Below are positions 48,438 to 56,293 of a stretch of 64,000 nucleotides of DNA, in pieces (position 1 is the first letter of the stretch; every line of letters begins with the position of its first letter). The DNA comes from CAIWHR01 sp963773195. GTDB lineage: Bacteria; Pseudomonadota; Gammaproteobacteria; Burkholderiales; Casimicrobiaceae. The stretch is taken from positions 124,001 to 188,000 of the forward strand of contig CAVZAE010000005.1 in NCBI GenBank assembly GCA_963773195.1, written 5' to 3'. The notes beneath the pieces were generated by a model, which was not told where the DNA came from, did not search any database, and saw only the letters and a list, made by a program, of their open reading frames with translations. The position numbers and the translations under genes were made by a program.

Positions 48438-49625
48438 CTAGTTCCCCGGGTCCTTCACGTTCTCGAGCTTGTCGAACTCGATGTTCCAGGGCTGGCCATT
48501 GACCATCTTCACCTCGCGCAGGTAGACGTTCTGGATCGTCTGGCGCGTCGCCGGATCGATCGACATCGGCCCGCGCGGGCTCACCCACTTCATTCCCTTC
48601 ATCGCTTCGAGCAGCTGGTCGCCGGTCGCGTTGGGGCCCGCCTTCTTGAGCGCCTCGTAGATGAGGTTCATCCCGTCGTAGCCGCCGACGGAATGGAAGT
48701 TCGGACGCATCCCGCCGTTCGCCTTCGTGAAAGCGTCGACGTAGGCCTTGTTCTCGGGCGAGTCGTGCGCGGCCGAGTAGTGGAACGACGTGATGATGCC
48801 GACGGCCGGCTGGCCCATGCTCGGGAGCAGGTCGTCGTCGGTGACATCACCCGTGCCAATCAGCTTGATCCCTGCTTGCCGTAGGCCGCGTTCCTCGAAC
48901 TGTTTCATCACCGCGAGGCCTTCGCCGGACGGTACGAATACAAAGAGCGCATCGGGCTTGGCATCTTTGGCGCGCTGCAGGAACGGCGCGTAGTCCGGAT
49001 TGCGGAGCGGCGTCCGGATCGACTCGACGATCTCGCCGCCGCCGGCCTTGAACACCGTCTGGAACGTCTTCTCGGCGTCGAGGCCGGGAGCGTAGTCGGT
49101 GACCATCGTGACTACCCTTTTGATGTTGTTCTTGAGTGCCCATTCGGCAACCGGCCCGGTCACCTGAGGTAGCGTGAACCCGGTGCGCACGATGTACGGC
49201 GAGCGCGTCGGAATCATCCCCGTGGCGGCCGCCATCACGACCATCGGCACTTTGGCCTCAGTCGCGACAGGCGCGGCGGCCAGCGCGAGCGGCGTGAGGC
49301 CGAAGCCCGCGAGGACATTGACGTTGTCCTGCACGACCAACTCCTGCGCGATGCGCTTGGTCGTATCGGGCGCGAGCCCGGTGTCGTCCTTGACGATGAG
49401 CTCGATCTTGCGGCCGGCGACGGTGTCCCCGTGCTGCGCCATGTAGAGCTTCGCCGCGGCCTCGATCTGCTTGCCGGTCGAAGCGAACGGCCCTGTCATC
49501 GGGAGGATCAGGCCGATCTTGAACGGGTCGGCCGCGACGGCCACGCCAGAGAACGCGGCGAGCGCGGCCGCGGCCGCGATGCCCTTGAGAGCGCGGCGGC
49601 GCGCGATGCGATAGTGGTCCTTCAT
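48438..49625 (-). CDS. livK: LivK-like periplasmic substrate-binding protein
   Basis: 395-residue binding protein with a signal peptide (twin-arginine-like RRRALKG, ending 'GVAVAA'), then 'FKIGLILPMTGPFASTGKQIE'-type family start and 'GAGFG'-like hinge regions. Members of this family bind amino acids, urea or aromatic acids; the co-transcribed lig genes favour an aromatic acid. The ATG at 49625 has a perfect AAGGAGGAG site. A perfect inverted repeat lies just upstream. Confidence 0.9.
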   Translation of the reverse strand: MKDHYRIARRRALKGIAAAAALAAFSGVAVAADPFKIGLILPMTGPFASTGKQIEAAAKLYMAQHGDTVAGRKIELIVKDDTGLAPDTTKRIAQELVVQDNVNVLAGFGLTPLALAAAPVATEAKVPMVVMAAATGMIPTRSPYIVRTGFTLPQVTGPVAEWALKNNIKRVVTMVTDYAPGLDAEKTFQTVFKAGGGEIVESIRTPLRNPDYAPFLQRAKDAKPDALFVFVPSGEGLAVMKQFEERGLRQAGIKLIGTGDVTDDDLLPSMGQPAVGIITSFHYSAAHDSPENKAYVDAFTKANGGMRPNFHSVGGYDGMNLIYEALKKAGPNATGDQLLEAMKGMKWVSPRGPMSIDPATRQTIQNVYLREVKMVNGQPWNIEFDKLENVKDPGN

Positions 49626-49667
49626 CGTCTCCTCCTTGAATAGGTACTTCGAACCTCTCGACCTCGA

Positions 49668-49690
49668 ACCGCGGCTTCGGATGCCGCGGT
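49668..49690 (-). promoter_or_regulatory. Stem-loop upstream of livK
   Basis: ACCGCGGC and GCCGCGGT form a perfect 8-bp stem with a 7-base loop, 43 bp before the livK start in the gap after the hydrolase gene. There is no U-tract, so it is more likely an mRNA processing or stability element or an operator than a terminator. Confidence 0.45.
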
Positions 49691-49699
49691 CGTGCCGTT

Positions 49700-50455
49700 T
49701 CATCCCCTCTCGAGCGGCAGCATACGTGAATCCGCCACTGTGGCGGACGCCGGCTCGGCCAGCCACGCAGCCAGCGCGGCTCCGACGTCGTCCGGTCGCT
49801 CCATCGGCGCCATGTGCCCGCAGCGTTCGACGACAGCGAGCCGCGCGCCGGGAATCAGCGCCGCCATCTCTTCGTGCTGCGCGAGCGTGCTCCACGCATC
49901 GTCGCGGCCGCACAGCACAAGCGTGGGACACCGGATCGAGCGCAACAGCGGCATCGCGTCCGGTCGCGCGAGCAGCGCCTCGATCTGTCCTGCGAACTCC
50001 GCGGGTGTGCGCCGCTCGAACATGTCGAGGATGGTGTCGATCAGCGCGACGTCCGCGAGCCGATCGGGATGCACCATCGGCCGCACCCATTCCCTCGCCA
50101 TCGGCCGCATGCCCTGCGCACGCGCGAGCGCCAGCAGTGCGAGCCGTCGCGCCTTCTCGTCCTCGCCGGCCGCACCCGCCGGCCTCGGCCTGAAGCCCGT
50201 ATCGAGCAGCGCGAGCCGCGACACACGTTCACGCGCCTGGCGCACGATTTCCAGTGCGACGCGTCCGCCCATCGAATGCCCGGCGAGTGCGAACGTTGGT
50301 GGCGCGTCGGCGAGCACGCGCTCGGCCATGGCGACCAGGCTCGTCGCATTCGAATAATCGGGGATCCGGCACTGGACAGCACGGTCGAGATGCGGCAGCA
50401 CCGGCGTCCAGACGGCGGCATCGCACAGGAGGCCGGGGAGCAGCAGCAAGTCCAT
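49700..50455 (-). CDS. Alpha/beta hydrolase
   Basis: 251-residue alpha/beta hydrolase: oxyanion region 'LLPGLLCDAAVW', nucleophile Ser in 'LAGHSMGGRVALE', Asp in 'LCGRDDAW' and catalytic His in 'ERCGHMAPMERP'. It lies 25 bp after ligJ in the same run, so it may hydrolyse an ester or lactone feeding the protocatechuate pathway. The substrate cannot be told from sequence. Confidence 0.85.
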   Translation of the reverse strand: MDLLLLPGLLCDAAVWTPVLPHLDRAVQCRIPDYSNATSLVAMAERVLADAPPTFALAGHSMGGRVALEIVRQARERVSRLALLDTGFRPRPAGAAGEDEKARRLALLALARAQGMRPMAREWVRPMVHPDRLADVALIDTILDMFERRTPAEFAGQIEALLARPDAMPLLRSIRCPTLVLCGRDDAWSTLAQHEEMAALIPGARLAVVERCGHMAPMERPDDVGAALAAWLAEPASATVADSRMLPLERG

Positions 50456-50480
50456 CGCGCCTTTCGCGAGCGGAGCGCGG

Positions 50481-51527
50481 TCAGCGGCGCGTAGCGCCCG
50501 CGTTGACTTCGCGCGCCGTCTTCGTGCCGAGCCTCCCGAAGACGCGTCGCGTGTTGCCCTCGAAGATCTTCTGCCGGTCCTGCTCCGAGAGCCCAGCCAT
50601 CTGATCCACGTAGCGTTTCGTGTCGTCGAAATGGTGGCCGGTCTCGGGATCGATCCCGCGCACGGCGCCGACCATCTCCGAGGCGAACAGGATGTTGTCG
50701 ACAGGGATGACCTTGGTCAGGAGCTCGATGCCCGGACGGTGATAGACGCACGTGTCGAAGAACACGTTGCTCAGCAGCAACTCCTTCAACGGCGGTCGTT
50801 TCATGTCCTGCGCGAGGCCGCGGTAGCGTCCCCAGTGATACGGCGCCGCGCCGCCGCCGTGCGGGATGATGAACTTGAGCGACGGGAAATCACGGAACAG
50901 GTCGGACGTCAGGAACTGCATGAACGCCGTCGTGTCGGCATTGATATAGTACGCGCCCGTCGTATGGAACACCGGGTTGCACGACGTGCTGACGTGAACC
51001 ATCGCCGGGACGTCGAGCTCGACCATCTTCTCGTAGAGCGGATACCACCAGCGATCGGTCAGCGGGGGCTCTTTCCAGTGGCCACCCGACGGATCCGGAT
51101 TCAGGTTGCAGCCGATGAAGCCGAGCGCGTTGATGCAGCGCTCGAGTTCCGGGATGCAGCGCTCGGGCTTGACTCCCGGCGACTGCGGCAACTGGCAGAC
51201 GCCGACGAAGTTGTCGGGATAGAGCCCGCAGACCCGCGCGACCAGATCGTTGCAGATCTCGGACCACTCGCGGCTCGTCGCCTCGGTGCCGATGTGGTGC
51301 GCCATGAAGCTCGCGCGCGGCGAGAAGATCGTGAGGTCGGTGCCGCGCTCGCGCTGCATCTTGAGCTGGGCGTTCTCGAGGCTCGCCCGGATCTCGTCGT
51401 CGGCGATCACGAGGTCGGCGCGTCTGGGACCCCTCGCCGGGTCGTCGAGTGCCGCGACCTGGCGCTTGCGCCACGCCTCAAGCGCGGCAGGCGCCGTCGT
51501 GTAATGTCCGTGGCAATCGATGATCAT
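50481..51527 (-). CDS. ligJ: 4-oxalomesaconate hydratase LigJ
   Basis: 348-residue amidohydrolase-fold enzyme. 'MIIDCHGHYTTAPAALEAW', 'FSPRASFMAHHIG', 'LNPDPSGGHW' and 'IPHGGGAAPYHWGR' closely match LigJ of the Sphingobium-type protocatechuate 4,5-cleavage pathway. LigJ hydrates 4-oxalomesaconate to 4-carboxy-4-hydroxy-2-oxoadipate, the substrate of LigK. It starts 13 bp after ligC. Confidence 0.9.
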   Translation of the reverse strand: MIIDCHGHYTTAPAALEAWRKRQVAALDDPARGPRRADLVIADDEIRASLENAQLKMQRERGTDLTIFSPRASFMAHHIGTEATSREWSEICNDLVARVCGLYPDNFVGVCQLPQSPGVKPERCIPELERCINALGFIGCNLNPDPSGGHWKEPPLTDRWWYPLYEKMVELDVPAMVHVSTSCNPVFHTTGAYYINADTTAFMQFLTSDLFRDFPSLKFIIPHGGGAAPYHWGRYRGLAQDMKRPPLKELLLSNVFFDTCVYHRPGIELLTKVIPVDNILFASEMVGAVRGIDPETGHHFDDTKRYVDQMAGLSEQDRQKIFEGNTRRVFGRLGTKTAREVNAGATRR

Positions 51528-51540
51528 CGGAGTTCCGTGT

Positions 51541-52491
51541 TCAGGCGGGATCGCGGGCGAGCTGCGCCTCGAGCGCCGCAAGCGTCCGGTAGCACGGCAG
51601 CACCTGCGCAACGCTCGCGTTCGGTTCGCGCCGCTCGCGGATCGCCGCGACGAACTCGCGGTCCTGCAGCTCGATGCCATTCATCGATACGTCGACCTTC
51701 GACACGTCGATCTTCTGGTCTTTCCCGTCGACGAGATCGTCGTAGCGCGCTATGTACGTGCCCGTGTCGCCGATGTAGCGGAAAAACGTGCCCAGCGGTC
51801 CATCGTTGTTGAACGACAGCGACAGCGTGCAGATCGCGCCCGTCGCGGCCTTCAACTGGATCGACATGTCCATCGCGATCCCGAGCTCCGGATCGATCGG
51901 GCCCTGCATCGCATGGGCGGCTACGATCGGCCCCGCTTGCCAGGCGAAGAGGTCGACGGTGTGCGCCGCGTGGTGCCAGAGGAGGTGATCGGTCCATGAC
52001 CGCGGCTGCCCGAGTGCGTTGATGTTCCGGCGCCGGAAGAAGAACGTCTGCACGTCCATCTGCTGGATCGCGAGCCCGTGGGCGACGACGCGCCGGTGAA
52101 CCCACTGATGGCTCGGATTGAACCGGCGCGTGTGTCCGACCATCGCCACGAGCCCCGTCTCCTTCTGCGCACGGTCGACCGCGAGCGCGCCTTCGAGGCT
52201 GTCCGCCAGCGGGATCTCGACCTGCACGTGCTTGCCGGCGCGCAACGCCTGCTCCGCCTGCTTCGCGTGGAGCTGGGTTGGAGTGGCGAGGATCACGGCG
52301 TCGACGTCGGGCCGGGCGAGGCACTCGGCGAGCTCGGTGGCGACGTGCGCAATGCCGAACTTGCGCGCCACTTCCTGCGTGGGCTCGAGCAGGCGCCCTA
52401 TGAGAGAGGTCACCCGCACGCCATCGATCTTCGCGAGCGCTTCGAGGTGCTTGACGCCGAACGCGCCGGCGCCGGCGAGGCCGATGTTCAT
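51541..52491 (-). CDS. ligC: 4-carboxy-2-hydroxymuconate-6-semialdehyde dehydrogenase LigC
   Basis: 316-residue Gfo/Idh/MocA-family oxidoreductase with N-terminal Rossmann 'IGLAGAGAFGVKHLEAL' and 'ATPTQLHAKQAEQAL', plus 'GHTRRFNPSHQWVH'. LigC oxidises the ring-cleavage product to 2-pyrone-4,6-dicarboxylate using NADP. Its ATG overlaps the ligB stop (ATGA). The frame is intact. Confidence 0.9.
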   Translation of the reverse strand: MNIGLAGAGAFGVKHLEALAKIDGVRVTSLIGRLLEPTQEVARKFGIAHVATELAECLARPDVDAVILATPTQLHAKQAEQALRAGKHVQVEIPLADSLEGALAVDRAQKETGLVAMVGHTRRFNPSHQWVHRRVVAHGLAIQQMDVQTFFFRRRNINALGQPRSWTDHLLWHHAAHTVDLFAWQAGPIVAAHAMQGPIDPELGIAMDMSIQLKAATGAICTLSLSFNNDGPLGTFFRYIGDTGTYIARYDDLVDGKDQKIDVSKVDVSMNGIELQDREFVAAIRERREPNASVAQVLPCYRTLAALEAQLARDPA

Positions 52492-53333
52492 CGCGGGGGA
52501 TTCTCGAGGATGATGTGACCGACTGCCGTGTTCGACGCCGGCACGTGGTAGAAGCGATAAACCTCGTGCGCCTCCGCGTCGAGCGCACCGCGCATGATCA
52601 GCCACATCACGAGCTCGATGCCCTCCGACCCGGCCTCACGCACATAGTCGACGTGCGGGATCTTCACGAGCGCCTCGGGATCCCGGGTAAGGTCGTCGAG
52701 GAAGCGCGTGTCGAACTCGCGGTTGATGAAGCCGGCGCGCGGGCCTTGCAGCTGGTGCGACATGCCGCCCGTGCCCCAGATCATCACGTTCAGATTCTCG
52801 TCGAACGACTAGACCGCCTTCCTGATCGCGCGGCCGAGATTCCAGCAGCGGTGGCCCGTCGGCGGCGGGTACTGTACGACGTTGACCGCGAGCGGAATCA
52901 CCTTGACCGGCCATGCGGCAGGTTGCCCGAACATGAGCGACAGTGGCACAGTCAACCCGTGGTCGACGTCCATCCGATTGACGATCGTCATGTCGAACTC
53001 GTCCAGGATCGTCGACTGCGCGATGTGCCAGGCGAGTTCGGGATGCCCCTGCACGACCGGCACTGGCCGCGGGCCCCAACCCTCGTCGGCGGGCGCGAAC
53101 GAATCCGCGCAGCCGATCGCGAACGTCGGAATGATTTCGAGCGAGAACGCGGAAGCGTGGTCGTTGTAGACGAGCACGATCACGTCGGGCTTGTGCTCGG
53201 CGATCCAGCGCTTCGAGAACTCGTAGCCGGCGAACACCGGCTGCCAGTACGGCTCGCGCGTCTTGCCGAGATCGATGGCCGCGCCGACGGCCGGTATGTG
53301 CGACGTCGTCACGCCTGCGGTGATTCGGGCCAT
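52488..53333 (-). pseudogene. ligB: Protocatechuate 4,5-dioxygenase beta subunit LigB with in-frame amber codon
   Basis: Catalytic subunit of the class III extradiol dioxygenase. The N-terminal part has iron ligands His12 in 'TTSHIPAVG' and the His in 'YNDHASAF'. Codon 175 is TAG (52809-52811), then the same frame continues 'SFDENLNVMIWGTGGMSHQ', ending 'HVPASNTAVGHIIL' after the third ligand in 'SEGIELVMW'. Homologues have Glu at the amber position, so one G-to-T change (GAG to TAG) explains it. A product stopping at 175 would lack the active-site His and the Glu ligand. It starts 2 bp after ligA. Confidence 0.88.
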
Positions 53334-53335
53334 GG

Positions 53336-53734
53336 CTACTTCGCGGGATTCGACTTGCTGCGGTTGCCCTGCGGAGCTCGGCCGCCGGCGACCATCATCG
53401 CCTTGTACTCGTCCTCCGAAACCCCCGTCATCTTCGAGGCGAGGTTCTGGAACGAGAAGCCGTCCGTCGCGCCGATCTTCGCCAGGAAATAGATGTTGCC
53501 GCCCAGTTCGATCATCCGGTTGTAGTCGCGGGCGAGCACCGCATCGCGCTGCGCATCGGTCATGGGGAAGCGTGCAAGGTACGCCCGCTGATCCGCCTTG
53601 AACGCTTCGCGATTGGCCGCCTTCATGAGCGACATGCAGAACATGTTCAGGTGGTAGCCGAGCCGCGATTGCGTGGCGTCGAACACCGTCGTGCCGGGGA
53701 TGTCCTTGAACGCTTCGTTGTAGCTCTTGGGCAC
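53336..53734 (-). CDS. ligA: Protocatechuate 4,5-dioxygenase alpha subunit LigA
   Basis: 132-residue small subunit: 'YNEAFKDIPGTTVFDATQSR', 'GYHLNMFCMSLMKAANR' and 'NIYFLAKIGATDG'. It caps the LigB active site in an alpha2beta2 enzyme. The start is a GTG at 53734, two bases after the ligI stop and preceded by GGAG. Confidence 0.9.
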   Translation of the reverse strand: MPKSYNEAFKDIPGTTVFDATQSRLGYHLNMFCMSLMKAANREAFKADQRAYLARFPMTDAQRDAVLARDYNRMIELGGNIYFLAKIGATDGFSFQNLASKMTGVSEDEYKAMMVAGGRAPQGNRSKSNPAK

Positions 53735-53736
53735 GG

Positions 53737-54609
53737 TCAGCTCCAATAGAGGCGCAGGGGGTTGTCGACCAGGAGCTTTCGCTGCAGCTCGGGCGTCGGC
53801 GCGATCTTCGGCACGAAGTCGACGAGCGTACCGTCGTCGGGCATGTGCGTCTTCATGTTCGGATGCGGCCAGTCGGTGCCCCAAAGCACGCGATCGGGGA
53901 ACGTTGCCACCAGTCGCTTCGCAAACGGCACGACGTCGTCGTACGCGGGCGGCCCCGACTTCGACAGGCGCTCGGGGCAACTCACCTTCGACCAGATGTT
54001 CGGATGCTCCGCGAGCAGACGCACGAAGCGCTCGAACTCGGGGCCGTCGACCGGCTTGCCGACGTCGGGCCGGCCCATGTGGTCGACGACGACCGTAGTG
54101 GGAAGGCTCGTGAAGAAATCCCAAAGCTCGGGCAGGTCCTGCGCCTCGAAATAGACGACGACGTGCCAGCCGAGCGGCGCAATCCGTTGCGCGATCTCCG
54201 TCAGCACCTCGCGCGGCGTGAAGTCGACGAGCCGCCTGACGAAGTTGAAGCGCGTGCCGCGGACGCCGGCCGCGTGCAGCGCATGGAGCTCGTCGTCGGT
54301 GACGTCGCGCGCCACCGAGGCGACCCCGCGCGCCCGACCGCCGGAATTGACGATCGCGTCGACGAGCGCCCGGTTGTCGTTGCCGTGACACGTCGCCTGG
54401 ACGATCACGTTGCGCTCGAACCCCAGGAAGTCGCGCAGCGCGAAGAGCTTCTCCTTGGGTGCATCGCACGGCGTGTACTTGCGCTCGCGCGCGTAGGGGA
54501 ACACGGCGCCAGGGCCGAAGACGTGGCAATGCGCGTCGACGGCCCCCTTCGGCAGCGCGAAGGCCGGCTTCGACGGCGCCGGATCGAACGGCAGATAGTC
54601 GGCATCCAA
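53737..54609 (-). CDS. ligI: 2-pyrone-4,6-dicarboxylate hydrolase LigI
   Basis: 290-residue amidohydrolase. 'AVDAHCHVFGPG', 'RGTRFNFVRRLVDF', 'VVDHMGRPDV' and 'LWGTDWPHPNM' are LigI signatures. It opens the pyrone ring to 4-oxalomesaconate. The start is best placed at a TTG (54609), two bases after the ligK stop; no ATG or GTG fits. Confidence 0.9.
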   Translation of the reverse strand: MDADYLPFDPAPSKPAFALPKGAVDAHCHVFGPGAVFPYARERKYTPCDAPKEKLFALRDFLGFERNVIVQATCHGNDNRALVDAIVNSGGRARGVASVARDVTDDELHALHAAGVRGTRFNFVRRLVDFTPREVLTEIAQRIAPLGWHVVVYFEAQDLPELWDFFTSLPTTVVVDHMGRPDVGKPVDGPEFERFVRLLAEHPNIWSKVSCPERLSKSGPPAYDDVVPFAKRLVATFPDRVLWGTDWPHPNMKTHMPDDGTLVDFVPKIAPTPELQRKLLVDNPLRLYWS

Positions 54610-54611
54610 GG

Positions 54612-55303
54612 CTAGTCGACGTACTTCAGGCCCGCCTTCGCGAGCGCATCGCGCATGCCGTACAGGTCGAGGCCAAGCTCGCCCGCCGCCAGGCGCTTGC
54701 GGTTGGCCTCCTCCTTCTTCTCGCGCGCATCGGCGGCCTCCGCGACCGCGGCCACCCGCTCCCGCGGCACGACGACGACGCCATCGTCGTCGGCGACGAT
54801 CGCATCGCCCGGCTCGACGAGCATGCCGCCACAGACGATCGGAACGTTGACCGAGCCCACAGTCGCCTTGACCGTGCCTTTGGCGTGGATCGCCTTCGAC
54901 CAAACCGGAAACTTCATTCGGCGAGCACGCGCGCATCGCGGACGCCGGCGTCGATCACGAGGCCGCGCCCGCCACGCGCCCGGTATGACGTCGCAAGCAG
55001 GTCCCCGAACATCCCGTCGTCATTGTCGGACGTCAGCGCGACGACGGCGACGTCGCCGGGCCTCAGCAGCTCGGCCGCGACGTGCAGCATCCAGTTGTCG
55101 CCCGGATGCACGATCGCCGTGACTGCGGTGCCGGCGACCGCAGCCCCCGGCCAGACGGGCCGCAAGTAAGGCTTCATGAGTCCCGTGCGGCCCTGGGCCT
55201 CGTGCACCGTCGCGACCCCGGCGCGTCCCAGGCGTTCCACCGCGCTCGCATCGGCGCGCGCGATGTTGCGCACTGCGACACCGAGCTTCCCGAATTCGCT
55301 CAT
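54612..55303 (-). CDS. ligK: 4-carboxy-4-hydroxy-2-oxoadipate aldolase LigK (single-base deletion)
   Basis: RraA-fold aldolase that splits the last pathway intermediate into pyruvate and oxaloacetate. The N-terminal half ('ATVHEAQGRTGLMKPYLRPV', 'GDNWMLHVAAELLRPGDV') ends in a TGA at 54914-54916, and the rest ('FPVWSKAIHAKGTVKATVGS') is in another frame. Adding one A to the AA there gives 'VLAEMKFPVW', the family sequence. The result mimics an ATGA overlap, which could be misread as two genes. An AGGAG site precedes the ATG at 55303. First gene of the lig-liv run. Confidence 0.88.
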
Positions 55304-55390
55304 GCCTTCTCCTTCAGAGCGGATGGCCATCGCCGACAACCGGCGCCCTACGCTCGAACAGTGTGCGCCTCGACCGGAGTACTGAAAAGC

Positions 55391-55416
55391 GCTATGGCTG
55401 GACTAGCAGTTATTCC
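55391..55416 (-). promoter_or_regulatory. 26-bp element upstream of ligK (candidate LigR operator)
   Basis: This element matches one at 56229-56254 at 22 of 26 positions, with shared blocks GACTA and CAGTTAT. It begins 88 bp upstream of the ligK start; the other copy begins 78 bp upstream of the binding-protein-like gene in the same orientation. The position suits a LysR-family activator site. The rest of the 158-bp gap shows no gene. Confidence 0.6.
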
Positions 55417-55461
55417 GATCCGGCATGAACAGCGGGAGATCGTTGTTCAAGCTCCGTCACG

Positions 55462-56151
55462 TCACGCCGGCTCCATGCCATGGCGCAGCTTGGCCGGCGT
55501 GGCGGCCGACGAGGCCATGAAGGAGAGCATCGCCCGTACTTCCTCGCCGTGCGTCGAAGTCGCCGCGACACCTCCCGCAAATGTGGTGAGGAGCTGGATC
55601 TCCGCAGGCAGCGGCCCCAGCACCGCGATGCCCTCGACGTGCGTGAGCTCCGCGAGTTGCTGGAAGCCGAGCTCGACCTTGCCTTGCGCAACCAGCGAAC
55701 CCACCGGAACGCCGGGCGGCGGCCTGACGATCCGGGACGCTATGGTGTCGGCGATCCCCCAGCGCGCGAAGAGTCCGGCGAGGTAGTCGCCGCTCGGGCC
55801 CGTCGAGTAGCTGAGCGTGCCGGCGGCGAGCACTGCGCGCCGCACGGCGTCCTCGGATCCGATGTCGGGCTGTGGCGCCCCTGCTCGAACCGCAACCGCG
55901 ACGCCGGAACGAACGAGATCGACGCGGCTCCCGGCAACAACCCGCCCCTCGGCCGAGAGCTTGTCGATCACGTCCGACGCGAGCACCACGGCATCGAACG
56001 CCTCGCCCGCGCGTATGCGCTTGGCGGCGTCGACGCCGCCAACCGACTCGAGCGCGACTGCTAACGACGAACGCGCCTCGAATTCACGGGCGAGCTCGGC
56101 CAGCACCTGGCGCGTGGCCATCGACGACACGATCTTGAGGGGGCCCGGCAT
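55462..56151 (-). CDS. ModA-like binding-protein fold, no signal peptide
   Basis: 229-residue periplasmic-binding-protein type II fold similar to molybdate-binding ModA: 'LKIVSSMATRQVLAEL', 'GEAFDAVVLASDVIDKL' and 'LVAQGKVELGFQQLAEL'. The fold begins within a few residues of the ATG at 56151 and no signal peptide precedes it, so it should be cytoplasmic. It is divergent from the LysR regulator, and such genes recur beside aromatic catabolic clusters, so a sensing or buffering role is possible. Function is not established. Confidence 0.7.
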   Translation of the reverse strand: MPGPLKIVSSMATRQVLAELAREFEARSSLAVALESVGGVDAAKRIRAGEAFDAVVLASDVIDKLSAEGRVVAGSRVDLVRSGVAVAVRAGAPQPDIGSEDAVRRAVLAAGTLSYSTGPSGDYLAGLFARWGIADTIASRIVRPPPGVPVGSLVAQGKVELGFQQLAELTHVEGIAVLGPLPAEIQLLTTFAGGVAATSTHGEEVRAMLSFMASSAATPAKLRHGMEPA

Positions 56152-56228
56152 GACACGGAGCAAGCGGCGGCGATAAGAATCAAATCGAAGCGAAGCGAAG
56201 TGTGCACCGACGCGGGCTTCCCGAACCC

Positions 56229-56254
56229 GCTATTGCTAGACTACCAGTTATGCC
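56229..56254. promoter_or_regulatory. 26-bp element between the ModA-like and LysR genes (candidate LigR operator)
   Basis: Second copy of the 26-bp element at 55391-55416 (22 of 26 positions match). It lies 39 bp before the LysR start and 77 bp from the ModA-like start, so it could control both, including autoregulation of the LysR gene. A CGAAG triplet repeat (about 56190-56210) lies next to it. Confidence 0.6.
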
Positions 56255-56293
56255 GGAACAGCATGGACAGGATCCGATCCGGTGTTCGCGCTC

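Noticed and set aside
54612..54917. A separate small RraA-like gene overlapping ligK
   Set aside because: Family sequence runs straight across the junction when one A is added, so this is the 3' half of ligK.
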